From Hungatella sp. UBA7603 (GTDB lineage: Bacteria; Bacillota; Clostridia; Lachnospirales; Lachnospiraceae), in NCBI GenBank assembly GCA_002478865.1, contig DLJZ01000012.1, positions 127,543-191,542 on the forward strand: 64,000 bases of DNA, given 5' to 3'. A program made the translations under genes and the position numbers. A model generated the notes under the pieces. The model searched no databases. It was not told the origin of the DNA and saw nothing but the letters and a program-made list of their open reading frames with translations. The first letter of the stretch is position 1. Every line of letters starts with the position of its first letter. This document shows, in pieces, positions 44,258 to 52,584 of this stretch.

Positions 44258-45118
44258 TTATTCTTTGATATTTTTTAAAAATAGGTAAAGGCATCTGCTT
44301 AAAATAACAGCAATTACCAGAAATACTACAAGTTCTGAACCATCAGTAGTTAATCCATTCACTGCCTGATTGATAAACATGGCAATAATTACAACGACAA
44401 GGACCATTTGCTTAATAACCATAACTGGTGCTAAGAGGTAGCCAAACTTATTCTTTTTCATTAGTAAAATTCCTGCTAAAATTCCGGTTGGCAGTAAGAT
44501 GGCAAGGTCCAGAGCCTGAATCACCATAGTGGTGTAATGTTCTAGTTCCCCTGGGACTTCTTTATTAATCAAGGGAATGCATATTCGCTTTAACCACATC
44601 ATAGATGTCGCTACCGCAGTTATAATGAGGATCACCCCTACAAACTTCTCTGGAAATCTCGTATCTAATTTGGACTCTATATCTTCCTCCCATAAGGAAA
44701 GGAATGTCAGGATAAAAGCGAAAAAACTGGTAGACATCAATGCCACATATACGAGAAACAATCCGTTATACATCGCGCCAAAGGAATAAGTCGTATAGGT
44801 GTAAAGTAGGTATCCCAAAAATCCCAGAAGAAGAAATCTTCCTTTTAAAGAACCTTTTCTCGCAAGGAGGAATGACCATAACAAAAAGGGAATTCCAAGA
44901 AAGAGGGTTATCCCGTCTTGGGCTTTAGCCTGTAACGCCATGGATACGGATTCATTCTTATAAAGTCCCTGTCCATATACCATCACCAGATTCTGATGGA
45001 GCGACCGCAAAGGGACTTCTTTCCCTCCTCCTGCTAAAAAGATCCCGCAGGCAGCCGCAATACCAGCCAGTATTACAATCAATATGGTTAAGTAACCTAC
45101 TTCTTTTTTATATCTCAT
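44258..45118 (-). CDS. Unrecognised multi-pass membrane protein
   Basis: 286 aa with about seven hydrophobic segments and no known family visible. The start at 45118 is chosen because GGGG lies 6-7 nt upstream; ATGs at 45121 and 45130 are alternatives. It overlaps the iorB stop. The first loop is extracytoplasmic with charged residues, and the C-terminus (LFLKNIKE) is basic. In the operon it could export the product, flip an intermediate, or be a membrane partner of the acyl enzymes. These are guesses. Confidence 0.6.
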   Translation of the reverse strand: MRYKKEVGYLTILIVILAGIAAACGIFLAGGGKEVPLRSLHQNLVMVYGQGLYKNESVSMALQAKAQDGITLFLGIPFLLWSFLLARKGSLKGRFLLLGFLGYLLYTYTTYSFGAMYNGLFLVYVALMSTSFFAFILTFLSLWEEDIESKLDTRFPEKFVGVILIITAVATSMMWLKRICIPLINKEVPGELEHYTTMVIQALDLAILLPTGILAGILLMKKNKFGYLLAPVMVIKQMVLVVVIIAMFINQAVNGLTTDGSELVVFLVIAVILSRCLYLFLKNIKE

Positions 45119-45710
45119 CATTTTCCCCATTTGATTTTTTTAAATGACTCATTTCAAATCCGAGTTTAAAAGCTTTCAAATTAATACCTGCCAGTTTTTC
45201 TGGCACCGATTCTTTTATGGCAGTATGCCATTTTTCTTGTTCAATGTCTGTGGTGGAAGCAAGCGCTCCGATTAAAACCACATTAACCGTCTTGGGATTA
45301 CCAGCTTCCCTGGCATAGGTAAGGGCATCAATCACCTTATAATGAATTGGTAGTGCATGAATCCGTTCTTCTAAATCCTCTGGGTATTGTGCAGTACCAG
45401 TGATGACCGGCATAGGATCAATGCGCTGGCTACTGGTGATTAAGGTTCCGCCTGGTTTTAACCATTCCACGTACCTGGCCCCCTCAAGCATCTCAAAGGC
45501 AAGAATCATATCCGCAGTTCCTTTTTCAATGATAGGAGAATGAATCTTTTCACCAAATCTCACATAGGTGACTACGCTTCCACCTCTTTGAGACATGCCA
45601 TGCACCTCGGAAACCTTTACATCAAGCCCGCTGTTTTGTGCCATCTTACCTAGAATTCTGCTGGCTAGCACAGCACCCTGACCGCCAACTGCTGCTAAAA
45701 GAATATTCAT
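45108..45710 (-). CDS. iorB: Indolepyruvate ferredoxin oxidoreductase, beta subunit
   Basis: 200 aa gamma-type domain of pyruvate:ferredoxin oxidoreductases: AAVGGQGAVLASRILGKMA, VSEVHGMSQRGGSVVTYVRFG, then NVVLIGALAS. With IorA it oxidatively decarboxylates aryl pyruvates to aryl-acetyl-CoA with reduction of ferredoxin. Sits 14 bp after iorA. In this operon it could provide the starter for the KAS III at 49125. Confidence 0.92.
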   Translation of the reverse strand: MNILLAAVGGQGAVLASRILGKMAQNSGLDVKVSEVHGMSQRGGSVVTYVRFGEKIHSPIIEKGTADMILAFEMLEGARYVEWLKPGGTLITSSQRIDPMPVITGTAQYPEDLEERIHALPIHYKVIDALTYAREAGNPKTVNVVLIGALASTTDIEQEKWHTAIKESVPEKLAGINLKAFKLGFEMSHLKKSNGENDEI

Positions 45711-45724
45711 CTCATGTCTCCCCC

Positions 45725-47458
45725 TTATGCCTCTTTTTTAATGGCATCAAATTCGCAAATTCTGGTGCAAAGTTCGCATCCAACACAAAGATCTTTTTTA
45801 ATCTCTGCTATGCCACTAGAAAATGATATGGCTGGACATCCGATTTTCATACATGCTTTGCAGCCTTTGCATCCAGTGATGCTTAGAGGCTCATGGATTA
45901 GAGAAGCGTTTTTAAGGAGTACACAAGGGCGCTTAGTGATGATTACAGAGGGTTCTTCGGCCTGAGTCTCTTCTAGAACGATTCGCTCTAACTCTGTAAT
46001 ATCATGGGCATCGACAGTTTGAATTCTTTTGATACCAATGGCTTTTGCCAAAGCTACAAAATCAACTGCCTGGCTCTTTTCGCCTCGAATGGTACATCCA
46101 GTTCCTGGATGATCCTGGTGCCCGGTCATAGCAGTGGTTGAATTATCAAGTATGATAACCGTAGTATTTCCCTGATTATATACCACGTCAATTAAGGCTG
46201 TGATGCCAGAATGAATAAAGGTGGAATCTCCGATCACTGCTACAGTTTTTTTCGAAAACTCCTTTCCTCTGGCCTTTTCAAATCCAAAGGCCATTCCGAT
46301 ACTGGCGCCCATGCAGATGGACGTATCCATGGCACTTAATGGTGCAAATGCTGCTAGGGTATAACAGCCAATATCCCCAGAAACATGAAGCTTTAGCTTT
46401 TTCAATACATAGAATACCCCTCTGTGATGACACCCGGGACAGAGAACAGGAGGCCTTACAGGAATGTCTTTTGACAGATCAGACTTCACTCCATCTATGG
46501 TCTTCCTTAGCACCGATGCCCGGACAATTTCCTGGTTTAGCTCACCGATAATAGGAATTACTTCTTTTCCAATCACTGACAACCCCCAGGATTTAATCTT
46601 TTCTTCCATAATGGGCTCCAGCTCTTCGATGACATAAACAATCTTACAGTTTTTAATAAATTCCGTGATTTTTTTCCTGGGAAGAGGATAGGAAAGTCCA
46701 AGTTTTAAATAAGAAGCATCTGGAAGCACCTCCTTGGAATATTGATACGCAATACCACTGGTAATGATTCCGATATCCCTGTTCTTATATTCCACCGTAT
46801 TAAGCTCTGTGGTCTCCGCAAATTCTTCCAGTTTTCTTAACCGTTCTTCAGCTATGACTCTTCTCTTTTTCGCCACTGCCGGTGCCACGATGTACTTGTT
46901 TGGATTTTTATCATATTCTTTTAGCTGGTATGGCACCTTCTCTTCAAGCTCCACCATGCTTTGTGAATGGGAAATCCTTGTATTGAGCCTAAGAATCACT
47001 GGCGTGTCAAATGTCTCACTGATCTTTAATCCATGACCCACATAATCTTTGCATTCCTGGCTGTCCGACGGCTCAAGAACCGGAACTTTTGCCGCCATCC
47101 CATAATATCTGGTATCCTGCTCATTCTGGGAACTGTGCTGGCTGGGATCATCTGCAACCGCAAGCAAAAGACCTGCGTTCACTCCCGGATAGGAAATTGA
47201 CATGAGAGCATCCGCCGCTACATTTAACCCCACATGTTTCATGGAAACAATGGTTCTTGCTCCTGCTATGGAAGCTCCAATTCCTACCTCCAGGGCCACT
47301 TTCTCATTGGGAGACCATTCTGTGTTGATGTTTTCATATTTTTTGATATTCTCTGTTATTTCCGTACTTGGCGTACCCGGATAGGCAGATGCAACTGTTA
47401 CTCCATATTCAAAAGCACCTCTTGCAACTGCTTCATTTCCTAAGAGTATATTTTTCAT
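45725..47458 (-). CDS. iorA: Indolepyruvate ferredoxin oxidoreductase, alpha subunit
   Basis: 577 aa from the ATG at 47458 (after AAAGGAAATGATACATGT). Domain I GNEAVARGAFEYGVTVASAYPGTPSTEI, thiamine-diphosphate domain with GDIGCYTL and GDSTFIHSGITALIDVVYN, and two C-terminal [4Fe-4S] clusters (CKGCKACMKIGCP and CVGCELCTRICEF). Oxidises indole-, phenyl- or hydroxyphenylpyruvate to the CoA ester. Its place between an SRPBCC gene and a carrier-protein/acyl set suggests a starter-unit role rather than general amino-acid fermentation. Confidence 0.94.
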   Translation of the reverse strand: MKNILLGNEAVARGAFEYGVTVASAYPGTPSTEITENIKKYENINTEWSPNEKVALEVGIGASIAGARTIVSMKHVGLNVAADALMSISYPGVNAGLLLAVADDPSQHSSQNEQDTRYYGMAAKVPVLEPSDSQECKDYVGHGLKISETFDTPVILRLNTRISHSQSMVELEEKVPYQLKEYDKNPNKYIVAPAVAKKRRVIAEERLRKLEEFAETTELNTVEYKNRDIGIITSGIAYQYSKEVLPDASYLKLGLSYPLPRKKITEFIKNCKIVYVIEELEPIMEEKIKSWGLSVIGKEVIPIIGELNQEIVRASVLRKTIDGVKSDLSKDIPVRPPVLCPGCHHRGVFYVLKKLKLHVSGDIGCYTLAAFAPLSAMDTSICMGASIGMAFGFEKARGKEFSKKTVAVIGDSTFIHSGITALIDVVYNQGNTTVIILDNSTTAMTGHQDHPGTGCTIRGEKSQAVDFVALAKAIGIKRIQTVDAHDITELERIVLEETQAEEPSVIITKRPCVLLKNASLIHEPLSITGCKGCKACMKIGCPAISFSSGIAEIKKDLCVGCELCTRICEFDAIKKEA

Positions 47459-47465
47459 ACATGTA

Positions 47466-47924
47466 TCATTTCCTTTCGAAATGTTCCTGGAGATTTTGAA
47501 TATCATCTACAACCTTTTGAAAATGCGCTTCTCGTTCCAGGCTGATCACATCGGCTTCTTCCATGGAAAAATCCACGGATACCCCTTCGTCGGTAACTGC
47601 AAATAAAAAGGTTCCTACCGGTGTATAGGGACCGTTTAAGATTAAAAAAGAGATCTTCTTATAACGGTCACATTCTATAATTTTATAATCCGCTTTGATG
47701 GTTCTTGTGGGAGGCCCTTTCATCTCCTGCAAAAACACATCACCGGTTCCAATTGGTTCCCCTGACAGATATTCCACAGATTTCACACCAGGCCGCCAGG
47801 TTTGATTGTTTCTTCCATCTAATATATATTCGAAGATTTCCTCTAATTTTCCGTGTAACACAACACTCGTGTTCGCATATGCCACCGCTCTATCTCCTTT
47901 ATCTGTTACGTTAGAAAACTTCAT
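47466..47924 (-). CDS. SRPBCC-fold protein (polyketide cyclase/START-like)
   Basis: 152 aa from the ATG at 47924, which overlaps the GNAT stop by 14 nt. The SRPBCC pattern is visible: SVVLHGKLEEIFEYILDGRNNQTWRPGVKSVEY, then GTGDVFLQEMKGPPTRTIKADYKIIE, and a C-terminal helix. Members bind hydrophobic ligands in a deep cavity, and some act as aromatases/cyclases. One of two SRPBCC proteins here, the other at 52066. Confidence 0.82.
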   Translation of the reverse strand: MKFSNVTDKGDRAVAYANTSVVLHGKLEEIFEYILDGRNNQTWRPGVKSVEYLSGEPIGTGDVFLQEMKGPPTRTIKADYKIIECDRYKKISFLILNGPYTPVGTFLFAVTDEGVSVDFSMEEADVISLEREAHFQKVVDDIQNLQEHFERK

Positions 47925-48843
47925 TATCCCCAATGACCAGATTACAGGTATCACCAAGTGAGACTGGGCCTTTTGCCATTGGAGTATATGCGATTAAATT
48001 ACTATATTCTGGACTTTGATTAAATCCGGCACGGTTGAAATAATCCAGATAAATGGTAGAACTTAACACATTAATCAGTGATATCGGTTCCTTTATCGTA
48101 CCTGCTACCTTTAACAGCTCCAAAAAGATAATTTCACTCTCTGCTTCCACATCAAGGATATGTATCCGGCGGGAAGGCTGGTAGTATTTATACACCACGT
48201 ATCCCTTGACCTTATCATCCTCTTGAAAGACAAATATCTTGTAATCTCCTGAGGGACGCTCCAAATAACGCCAGGAAAAGTAATCTGCATCTTTTATAAT
48301 GGAGAAGGATCTACCAACAGCAATCTGTAAGGCAAATTCCATAAAATCTTTTTTCCACAGTGGAAAATTGCGATGGGTAATAAGGCTGATCCGTTCATCC
48401 AGCGTCGCACCAAAAACCACATCTTCTTCCATCTTCTTTTCCAGATAATGATTCTTTGGAAATGTGGTCCACCCTACTCTCCGGTGACCTGGAAGGGAGT
48501 TCTCATTTGGCAGACCAACTAAAATCTGTATCCCCTGCTCCCCAGCTTTTGAAAGTACATAACGGCCAAGTTTTGTAAACAAATGGCACCCCTGATATTC
48601 TGGAGTGACAAATACATTGTTGCACAGTCCACCCTTTACCAACTGCCCATGAAAGACAGTCTGATTTTGCAAAATACAATAACCAGCGGAGAGAACCTCT
48701 TCTTCAAAGGCCCCATAGACAAGATTTCTTGAATCAAAGATCCAATTATAATCCCGCATTTCAAAAGACCGGTTAAATACATGTTCCCAGCCAGTTATAA
48801 ACCTAAGCTTTTCAGTAGATTCGGTCAATAATCTAAATTCCAT
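47911..48843 (-). CDS. GNAT-family acyltransferase (two-domain, Eis/FemX-like layout)
   Basis: 310 aa from the ATG at 48843, after GAGGTGTATATC. N-terminal GNAT core: AGYCILQNQTVFHGQLVKGGLCNNVFVTPEYQGCHLFTKLGRYVL, where the acetyl-CoA loop follows NVFVTPEYQGC. The second half has its own small domain (SFSIIKDADYFSWRYLERPSGDYKIF) seen in GNATs of natural-product and lipid pathways. Likely adds an acyl group to an amine, for example the sugar amine produced by the PIG-L enzyme. Speculative. Confidence 0.78.
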   Translation of the reverse strand: MEFRLLTESTEKLRFITGWEHVFNRSFEMRDYNWIFDSRNLVYGAFEEEVLSAGYCILQNQTVFHGQLVKGGLCNNVFVTPEYQGCHLFTKLGRYVLSKAGEQGIQILVGLPNENSLPGHRRVGWTTFPKNHYLEKKMEEDVVFGATLDERISLITHRNFPLWKKDFMEFALQIAVGRSFSIIKDADYFSWRYLERPSGDYKIFVFQEDDKVKGYVVYKYYQPSRRIHILDVEAESEIIFLELLKVAGTIKEPISLINVLSSTIYLDYFNRAGFNQSPEYSNLIAYTPMAKGPVSLGDTCNLVIGDNEVF

Positions 48844-48876
48844 GATATACACCTCACATCATTGATTTCACTTAAG

Positions 48877-49095
48877 TTATCTTTTTTCTTCCAGCCGCTT
48901 TGCCAGTTCTGCAAATGTCATGGTTTTCTCCACTTCTTCATCCTCAATGTCCATTTCAAACGCCTCGCTCAGTTCAATGATAAACTGAACCAGATTCATG
49001 GAATCAAATCTCTTTGCTTCTTCCAGTCTGGAAGTAGGCAAAATATCGTCATCCTCAAAAATATCTGTGGCTAGTGTCATGATTTCATTTAACAT
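48877..49095 (-). CDS. Acyl carrier protein
   Basis: 72 aa carrier protein, Ser32 in RFDSMNLVQFIIEL is the phosphopantetheine site. Acidic throughout (FEDDDILP, MDIEDEEVEKTM). GGGGGAAGTAACTG precedes the ATG. It follows the KAS III gene directly, as expected for the initiation ACP. Confidence 0.92.
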   Translation of the reverse strand: MLNEIMTLATDIFEDDDILPTSRLEEAKRFDSMNLVQFIIELSEAFEMDIEDEEVEKTMTFAELAKRLEEKR

Positions 49096-49124
49096 CAGTT
49101 ACTTCCCCCTATTTTTCATTTAGT

Positions 49125-50084
49125 TCAAATGTTTTTCTTTAGATAACAGCCACCCCAGGAAAGACCTCCCCCAAAAGCCACCAGAAAAACATGGTCTTCA
49201 TTTTTTGCTTCTTCCGATTCCAGGTATTCGTTTAAGGCAATGAGAACAGATGCGCCAGCTGTATTGGCGTATTTCTCCACATTAATGAAAAATCTCTCTT
49301 CTGGAATGCAGGTACGCCTACCAATCTCTTTAATAATATTTAAATTAGCCTGATGAGTAATGATCCTGTCAGTCACAACCTCATTCCTTTTTGCCAGGAG
49401 TTCAATCAGCTCACTTCCTTTTTCACAGGCGAAATGGTATACACGTTGTCCCTCCATGGAGAAATAATAATCCCGTTCTTTTTTAACGGCTGATGCCGGA
49501 AGCATACTTCCTCCTGCCGGAACCTGAATTACATCGCAACCACTTCCGTCTGAAAAAAGCAGGATATCATTCAGCTCATAGATTCCATGATCAGACAATA
49601 AAACAGCGGCAGCTCCATCTCCAAAATAAGGAAATGTAGCAATGTCTTTTGGATTTAATAATTTACTGTATACCTCTGAGGCTACTACAATCACATTCTT
49701 TGCCCCATCTTTTATGAGAGAAGAAGCGATTTTTAATCCATAAATTCCACCGCTGCAAACGGAATTAAGGTCAAAAGCATAAGCACCTTTCAATCCGCAT
49801 ATATCCTGAATTCTCGTAGCAGTTGCGGGCTGTATCCGGTCAGGAGACGATGTAGCACAAATGAGAACATCTATCTCCAAGGGATTTACCCCCGTCTTTT
49901 CTAAGAGCTGCTTTACTGCCATGGCCCCTATATCTGAAGTACACTCATCGGTCACGTGTCTTCTTTTCTTAATTCCTGCCTTTTCTTCAATGAGCTGTCG
50001 GTATTTTGGTGGAAACTGGGTTAATTCGTCATTGGATATCTCATTGACAGGCAGGTACTGCGCTGTATCTACGATAAAAGCCAT
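49125..50084 (-). CDS. Beta-ketoacyl-ACP synthase III (intact)
   Basis: 319 aa FabH-type enzyme. Complete triad: Cys110 in LNSVCSGGIYG, His244 in ITHQANLNIIKE, Asn274 in KYANTAGASVL. It condenses an acyl-CoA starter with malonyl-ACP. The likely starter is the aryl-acetyl-CoA from IorAB. Its intact triad contrasts with the KAS III-like protein at 40291. AAGGGAGATGGATT precedes the ATG. Confidence 0.93.
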   Translation of the reverse strand: MAFIVDTAQYLPVNEISNDELTQFPPKYRQLIEEKAGIKKRRHVTDECTSDIGAMAVKQLLEKTGVNPLEIDVLICATSSPDRIQPATATRIQDICGLKGAYAFDLNSVCSGGIYGLKIASSLIKDGAKNVIVVASEVYSKLLNPKDIATFPYFGDGAAAVLLSDHGIYELNDILLFSDGSGCDVIQVPAGGSMLPASAVKKERDYYFSMEGQRVYHFACEKGSELIELLAKRNEVVTDRIITHQANLNIIKEIGRRTCIPEERFFINVEKYANTAGASVLIALNEYLESEEAKNEDHVFLVAFGGGLSWGGCYLKKNI

Positions 50085-50107
50085 AATCCATCTCCCTTAT
50101 GTACGTA

Positions 50108-51316
50108 TCAGAACAATTGAAATTCCTGGTCTAATTCATCAACCACCTTTTTAAAACCAGGGGCTTTTAAAAAGGAACTGCGATATCTTGATAAATTCTT
50201 TTTCATATCATCATCTTTAATGACCTGAAGAATCAGCGCCTTAAGGTTATCCTTTTGAAACTCCTTGGTATTGGCCATAAACAGTTTTCCACAACCATCC
50301 GCTTCTACCACTCTTCCATTGCTGGCCTGCTCCGCATGACCAGGACAAATGATAAGAGGAGTCTCGTAAAGAATGGAATCACTAATACTGTTAAAACCTC
50401 CATGAGAGATGAATAAAACGGACCGCTTTAATACGTTTCGGTATTCTTCTAAGCTGAGATTTTCATAAATCTTTACGTTATCTGGTAAGTTGGCTGTCTT
50501 TACTTTGTTATTGCTGTTGCCACCAAAGGATACCACAACCTGATATCCCAGATCTTTAGAGGCATCAATGCAGATATCCCAGTAGGTATGGCTAAAACAA
50601 ATGGTTCCAAGGCTGATAAAGATGGTATCTTTTTCTTCCGTGAGGTCTTCTTTATCGACAAAGGCTGGGCCTACGAATTTAACATTGGAAGGATATTGAT
50701 ATCCACCGGGGTGAAAATCTTTGGATGTCACCACCATGGTGAATTTCCCATCGGGTTCCATGATATTCCAAGGTTTATCCACTACCTTGCCATACTGCTT
50801 TTCCAACCGTTTGATGATGGTGTTAAATTTTATAATATAGGGAATGGAAACTACTGCACTTTTTACCAGACTTCGAGTAAAAGCAGGAGTCTCTTTCATC
50901 ATAATCTTATCCCCCATAAAGCTGCTTACAAAAAACACATAGGGGATTTGAAAGTATCTGGCCACAATCTTACTCCAAATGGCTAAAGTATCACATATAA
51001 TAAGATCCGGCTTCTCCTTTTCCACCTCTTTCATCATGAAGGGCATGAGCTTTTCAGTGAATGTATAAAATACATAGAGGAGATTCATGAACTGGGATTG
51101 AAGCTTCTCATCGGCAGCTAGCTTATTGTAATAGTGATAGAAGTCGTCGGGATATTTCCGCAAATCCACTCCATCCATCTGGTCGAACTTGTGGAAATAT
51201 TGCTCAAACGTATAATAGATAAGGGTTACATTTCGCTGTGAAAGTTCCTTACACAGGTTGAGCTGAGGGTTTACGTGTCCTGACACCGGAAGGCTGATAA
51301 ACATGATCTTTTTCAC
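50108..51316 (-). CDS. UGT/MGT-family glycosyltransferase
   Basis: 402 aa GT-B enzyme of family 1. N-terminal FISLPVSGHVNPQLNLCKEL, C-terminal donor site FISLGTICFSHTYWD, VSFGGNSNN, and SVLFISHGGFNSISDSILYETPLIICPGHAEQASNGR, the UGT signature. Start is GTG at 51316 inside rmlA, a 68-nt overlap. Transfers a hexose from an NDP sugar, presumably dTDP-linked given rmlA/rmlB, to a lipophilic acceptor made by the operon. Confidence 0.9.
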   Translation of the reverse strand: MKKIMFISLPVSGHVNPQLNLCKELSQRNVTLIYYTFEQYFHKFDQMDGVDLRKYPDDFYHYYNKLAADEKLQSQFMNLLYVFYTFTEKLMPFMMKEVEKEKPDLIICDTLAIWSKIVARYFQIPYVFFVSSFMGDKIMMKETPAFTRSLVKSAVVSIPYIIKFNTIIKRLEKQYGKVVDKPWNIMEPDGKFTMVVTSKDFHPGGYQYPSNVKFVGPAFVDKEDLTEEKDTIFISLGTICFSHTYWDICIDASKDLGYQVVVSFGGNSNNKVKTANLPDNVKIYENLSLEEYRNVLKRSVLFISHGGFNSISDSILYETPLIICPGHAEQASNGRVVEADGCGKLFMANTKEFQKDNLKALILQVIKDDDMKKNLSRYRSSFLKAPGFKKVVDELDQEFQLF

Positions 51317-52052
51317 TTTCCTTTTTCTCCTTCTCTTCTAACTCTTTCATTAAAACGGTTGCCTCATATAGCTGTTCAAAGGTCCCCGCATCGGTCCATT
51401 TGGATGTTAAGATTCCGTAAGTAAGCTTTTCTAGCTCCGCATAGTGGTGGAGAACATCTGTGGTTTCATATTCATTTCTTGTACTTAATTTCATCTTTTT
51501 CAAAAGCTCAAATACCTCTGGCTTAAAGATCCATAAACCGGTGTTGACGTAATTAGAGAAAGGAACTTTAGGCTTTTCCACCAGCCTGGTTATTTTATCT
51601 TTCTTAAATTCTACAACGCCGTAGAGCTTGGGGTTATCTGATTGGGTAATAAGAATCTTGGCACTGAAGGAATCTTTTTCTGTTTCAAAATCCTTTACAA
51701 AGGAGGTTAAGTCTTCTGTCACGATATTATCGCCAAGAATTACCATGAACTCATCCCCTCTTACAAACTCTTCCGCGCACAATAAAGCGGCTCCCGTTCC
51801 CTCGTTGCCTTCCTGAATTTCATAATGAAGCTTTACTCCAAATTCTTCCCCTGTTTTTAGAAGTTTGTAGAAATGACCTAAATATTCTCCGCTTGTTACG
51901 ATGAGGATATCTTTGATTCCCACTTTAGCCAGGGTTTCTATGGGGTAATAGATCATAGGTTTTTTATAGACCGGAAGCAAATGTTTGTTGGTAATGATCG
52001 TTAATGGATTAAGACGGGTTCCGTGACCTCCTGCTAAAATAACACCTCTCAT
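51249..52052 (-). CDS. rmlA: Glucose-1-phosphate thymidylyltransferase
   Basis: 267 aa from the ATG at 52052 (after GAGAGGTACTGTTT). Activation motif ILAGGHGTRLNPLT with K in NKHLLPVYKKPMIYYP, catalytic region VILGDNIV, LVEKPKVPFSNYVNTGLWIF. Makes dTDP-glucose from Glc-1-P and dTTP. The last ~22 residues, after KELEEKEKKESE, are encoded in the overlap with the glycosyltransferase and look like tail rather than core. Confidence 0.9.
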   Translation of the reverse strand: MRGVILAGGHGTRLNPLTIITNKHLLPVYKKPMIYYPIETLAKVGIKDILIVTSGEYLGHFYKLLKTGEEFGVKLHYEIQEGNEGTGAALLCAEEFVRGDEFMVILGDNIVTEDLTSFVKDFETEKDSFSAKILITQSDNPKLYGVVEFKKDKITRLVEKPKVPFSNYVNTGLWIFKPEVFELLKKMKLSTRNEYETTDVLHHYAELEKLTYGILTSKWTDAGTFEQLYEATVLMKELEEKEKKESEKDHVYQPSGVRTRKPSAQPV

Positions 52053-52065
52053 AAACAGTACCTCT

Positions 52066-52563
52066 CTACTTATGTAATTTCTTGTTTCTTTCAAGTTCTT
52101 TTTTAATTTGCCTTTTCAAAACCAAATATCTCCAATTCATAAAAGCCAGATGATTTGGAACCAAACAAAAAACATAGTATTTATGGAGAAACTTATTTTT
52201 TCCAGATAGTATATGAATGTTTTCCAATATGACCCCACCATCTGCGGGATGGATGTTAAAGTACGCCTTCCCTCTCATGGGGCCGCCAGCTCCGTTAAGT
52301 ACAATGGATTTTCCCTTTACCACTTCTGTAACCTTTAATTTGTAATAAAACAGGGGCATTGTAAAACAGATTGTCCCGATGCAGCCTATATCCAGATGAC
52401 TTCGATCAAAGCTGATCCAAAGGACAGGAATAAAGTCAAACCAACGATGGAACTTCTCTCTGTCATATACATAATCAAAAACAATATCTATATTATTCTT
52501 GGAAATAGGAATGAAAACCGATGATCTTATCTCTATTTTCTCTTCATTTTTTAACCAACCCAT
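52066..52563 (-). CDS. SRPBCC-fold protein
   Basis: 165 aa. Pattern SVFIPISKNNIDIVFDYVYDREKFHRWFDFIPVL, FTMPLFYYKLKVTEVVKGKSIVLNGAGGPMRGKAYFNIHPADGGV and a C-terminal basic tail, the usual SRPBCC arrangement (steroidogenic acute/polyketide cyclase fold). Function unknown. It is next to the AOR and could hold the aldehyde or acid it acts on. AGGCGGATATCC precedes the ATG. Confidence 0.75.
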   Translation of the reverse strand: MGWLKNEEKIEIRSSVFIPISKNNIDIVFDYVYDREKFHRWFDFIPVLWISFDRSHLDIGCIGTICFTMPLFYYKLKVTEVVKGKSIVLNGAGGPMRGKAYFNIHPADGGVILENIHILSGKNKFLHKYYVFCLVPNHLAFMNWRYLVLKRQIKKELERNKKLHK

Positions 52564-52584
52564 GGATATCCGCCTCTGTGAATG

